A DNA stretch of 34,058 bases from Acidimicrobiia bacterium. GTDB taxonomy: Bacteria; Actinomycetota; Acidimicrobiia; Spongiisociales; JAENVV01. Where the stretch lies: NCBI GenBank assembly GCA_016650365.1, contig JAENVV010000286.1:1-34058 (forward strand), in the 5' to 3' direction. Of the stretch, positions 32,439 to 34,058 are shown in pieces (position 1 is the first letter of the stretch; each line of letters begins with the position of its first letter). The position numbers were made by a program, and so were the translations under genes. A model generated the notes under the pieces. It saw nothing but the letters and a program-made list of their open reading frames with translations, was not told where the DNA came from and searched no databases.

Positions 32439-34058
32439 GGCATGGTCGTCGCCTCGTAGCGTGTTGAGGGCCGCTTCGCGCAACATGCCGGTGAGATCTG
32501 CGAATGACAACCCTTCCGTATCGGCAGCTACCTGGTCGAGGTCTACATCTTCGCTAAAGGGGACATCGACGATATCGAGTAACGCCCGCCGTGCTTCAAG
32601 TTCGGGCAGCCCGAGTTCGATATGAACCTCGAATCGACCCGATCGCAGTAGGGCCGGATCGATGAGATCCTTACGGTTGGTGGCTCCGATAACGACAACA
32701 TCACCCCGTCCACCAAACCCGTCGAGTTCGGTGAGCAACGCCGCGACCACTGAATCGGTCACCGAAGAGTTCGAGGTGCCTCTCACGGGTGCCAGGGCGT
32801 CGATCTCGTCGAAGAACATCAACGAGGGTGCGGCCGCCCGCGCTCTGGCGAATACCTCTCGCACCCCTCGCTCTGACTCGCCAACGAATTTGTCAAGGAG
32901 CTCGGCGCCCTTGATCGGGAAGAACGCTGCCCCGGCCTCGTGGGCAAGGGCCCGTACGACAAACGTCTTTCCAGTTCCCGGAGGCCCGTAGAGGAGGATG
33001 CCCCGGGGCGGTTCGATTCCGAGGCGTTCGAATCGTTCGGGCTGGGTCATCGGCCAGATGACCGCCTCTGTGAGCCTCTGTTTCACATCTTTGAGCCCGG
33101 CGACCCGTTCGAATCCATAGGACGGGACTTCCCCGGAACCCACCGAACCCAGCGACGGGGTAGTCGAATCGATGGCGGCTGCCACCCGATCGGTCGTGAG
33201 CGGCTCGCCGAGGCGGGCAACCTCGGTTGAAGCCTGGAGCACCGCGCCGAGAATATCCGCACCCGAAAAGCCGGCGCTTCGCCCCGCCAGTTGAGCGTAG
33301 TCAATGTCGTTGGTCGGAACTTTGGCCAGGGCAGCTTGAAAGAGAAGCGTCCGGCGGTGAGCGTTTGGGGGAGGTACCTGGAGGGTTCTCGGCAGGAGGG
33401 GCGATTGCAGGGCTTCGACCGTGGCATGGGAGGTGATGCCGATCACACAGGCGATCGTTGGTCGGTCGGCGACCGCATCGAGGAACCATCGCATGATGGC
33501 TGCCACCTGGGTTTTGAACGGAGTCAGTCCTTCCTCACCAGCGACAGCCTCGAACCGATCCACGTAGATAACTGTCGATGGGGGAGACGTCTTGACTGCC
33601 GATTCGAGGAGGTCCAGCAGCCGAGCTGGTTTGAAAATCAGGTTCAGGTCGATCGACTTCACACTGCATCCGGCACCTTTGGCGGCAGCCGCGACAAGTT
33701 CGGATTTTCCGCATCCATGCGGACCCTCCAGCACGACGCCGGCCACCGAGGGAAGCCCCCAGGCGGTCGGGAGGTCACCGTCGCCCGTCAGCAGCGACAG
33801 CCACCCGGTCAGCAGATCCCGTTCGGTGTCGAGGCCGGCGAGGAGGGCCTCGGCGGTGGTGGGGGCGACTGGTTTGGAGGGATCCACCACAACCGTGGGC
33901 ACACTTGCCGGAGTCAGCTGGACATCGCCGGCCTGGAAACGGGTACTGGAGCTGATCAACCCGGCATCCAGCGGGATGACCTTTTCGACCGTGATCATCT
34001 GGCCGTCGATGTCCAGCTGGTCGCCGACCGTCACCGGATGGGTCAGCAATGAACGCAC
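32382..34058 (-). CDS. Cdc48/VCP-like two-domain AAA ATPase (5' end beyond window edge)
   Basis: This is the C-terminal 558 residues of a hexameric AAA unfoldase resembling the actinobacterial Cdc48-like protein (Cpa), which has been linked to the mycobacterial proteasome. The frame is open to the last base, so the N-terminal beta-barrel domain is cut. D1 has Walker A GPHGCGKS (112-119 in this fragment) but a degenerate Walker B VIYVDR (163-168). D2 has Walker A GPPGTGKT (358-365), pore loop DKFVGES, Walker B LMFFDEIDAL (413-422), and second-region-of-homology segments GATNRKDLIDPALLRSGRFE (landmark). D2 therefore looks like the active ring. It converges on and overlaps hisA. Confidence 0.9.
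   Translation of the reverse strand: MRSLLTHPVTVGDQLDIDGQMITVEKVIPLDAGLISSSTRFQAGDVQLTPASVPTVVVDPSKPVAPTTAEALLAGLDTERDLLTGWLSLLTGDGDLPTAWGLPSVAGVVLEGPHGCGKSELVAAAAKGAGCSVKSIDLNLIFKPARLLDLLESAVKTSPPSTVIYVDRFEAVAGEEGLTPFKTQVAAIMRWFLDAVADRPTIACVIGITSHATVEALQSPLLPRTLQVPPPNAHRRTLLFQAALAKVPTNDIDYAQLAGRSAGFSGADILGAVLQASTEVARLGEPLTTDRVAAAIDSTTPSLGSVGSGEVPSYGFERVAGLKDVKQRLTEAVIWPMTQPERFERLGIEPPRGILLYGPPGTGKTFVVRALAHEAGAAFFPIKGAELLDKFVGESERGVREVFARARAAAPSLMFFDEIDALAPVRGTSNSSVTDSVVAALLTELDGFGGRGDVVVIGATNRKDLIDPALLRSGRFEVHIELGLPELEARRALLDIVDVPFSEDVDLDQVAADTEGLSFADLTGMLREAALNTLRGDDHALTVGPDHIRLALERFANR

Overview
The window is a GC-rich, gene-dense stretch of bacterial chromosome with no mobile elements, CRISPR arrays, tRNAs or rRNAs that I can see. 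Its gene content points to a deep-branching actinobacterium, possibly Acidimicrobiia-like: an F420-dependent LLM oxidoreductase, a soluble DesA-type acyl-ACP desaturase, a Cdc48-like (Cpa-type) AAA ATPase, a CtpE-type P-type ATPase, a Nur-like Fur protein with a matching Nur box, and several leaderless TANNNT promoters. The lineage is an inference from gene content. A complete System I cytochrome c maturation operon and a HisA that does not look like PriA are atypical of the best-known actinobacteria.

Layout. 1-2156: 3' part of an ABC-2-type exporter (ATPase, then permease). 2308-2693: RNase P RNA with a hairpin after it. 2744-4420: a small membrane protein divergent from an ACR3 arsenite exporter. 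4461-4922: a divergent gamma-glutamylcyclotransferase-like protein. 5301-7437: trpD, a Fur/Nur regulator overlapping it by one base, and a TlpA-like lipoprotein whose thioredoxin motif is W-UGA-S-S-C, a probable selenocysteine protein with a SECIS-like hairpin after the UGA. 7475-9957: a perfect Nur box followed by a CbiM/NikM-NikQ-NikO nickel/cobalt ECF transporter. 9967-11373: a membrane-anchored PAF-acetylhydrolase-like hydrolase.

11384-17617 (minus): a nine-gene cytochrome c maturation operon, ccmA-B-C-D-E-F-H-I-G, in which almost every gene overlaps the next by 4 bases. It includes a 36-residue CcmD. A 40-bp near-perfect palindrome lies directly upstream. 17697-20121: a small secreted protein divergent from an OmpR-type response regulator and histidine kinase. 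20126-22156 (minus): an acyl-ACP desaturase, and a TlpA-like lipoprotein paired with an Lgt-like membrane protein. 22202-23437: glgC, with a leaderless promoter. 23434-26710 (minus): a CtpE-like P-type ATPase followed by a lipoprotein with an alpha/beta-hydrolase fold but no nucleophile.

26883-27908: an F420-dependent oxidoreductase. 27905-31606 (minus): a histidine operon, TrpR/YerC-like regulator-hisG-hisB-hisH-hisF-hisIE. hisA is divergent from it at 31686-32438, and the shared promoter region carries a 28-bp palindrome covering both predicted -10 boxes. The window ends inside a two-domain AAA ATPase (32382-34058, minus). Main themes are metal homeostasis (nickel, arsenic, probably calcium), extracytoplasmic thiol-redox and heme handling (three TlpA-type proteins plus Ccm), and amino acid biosynthesis (trp, his).
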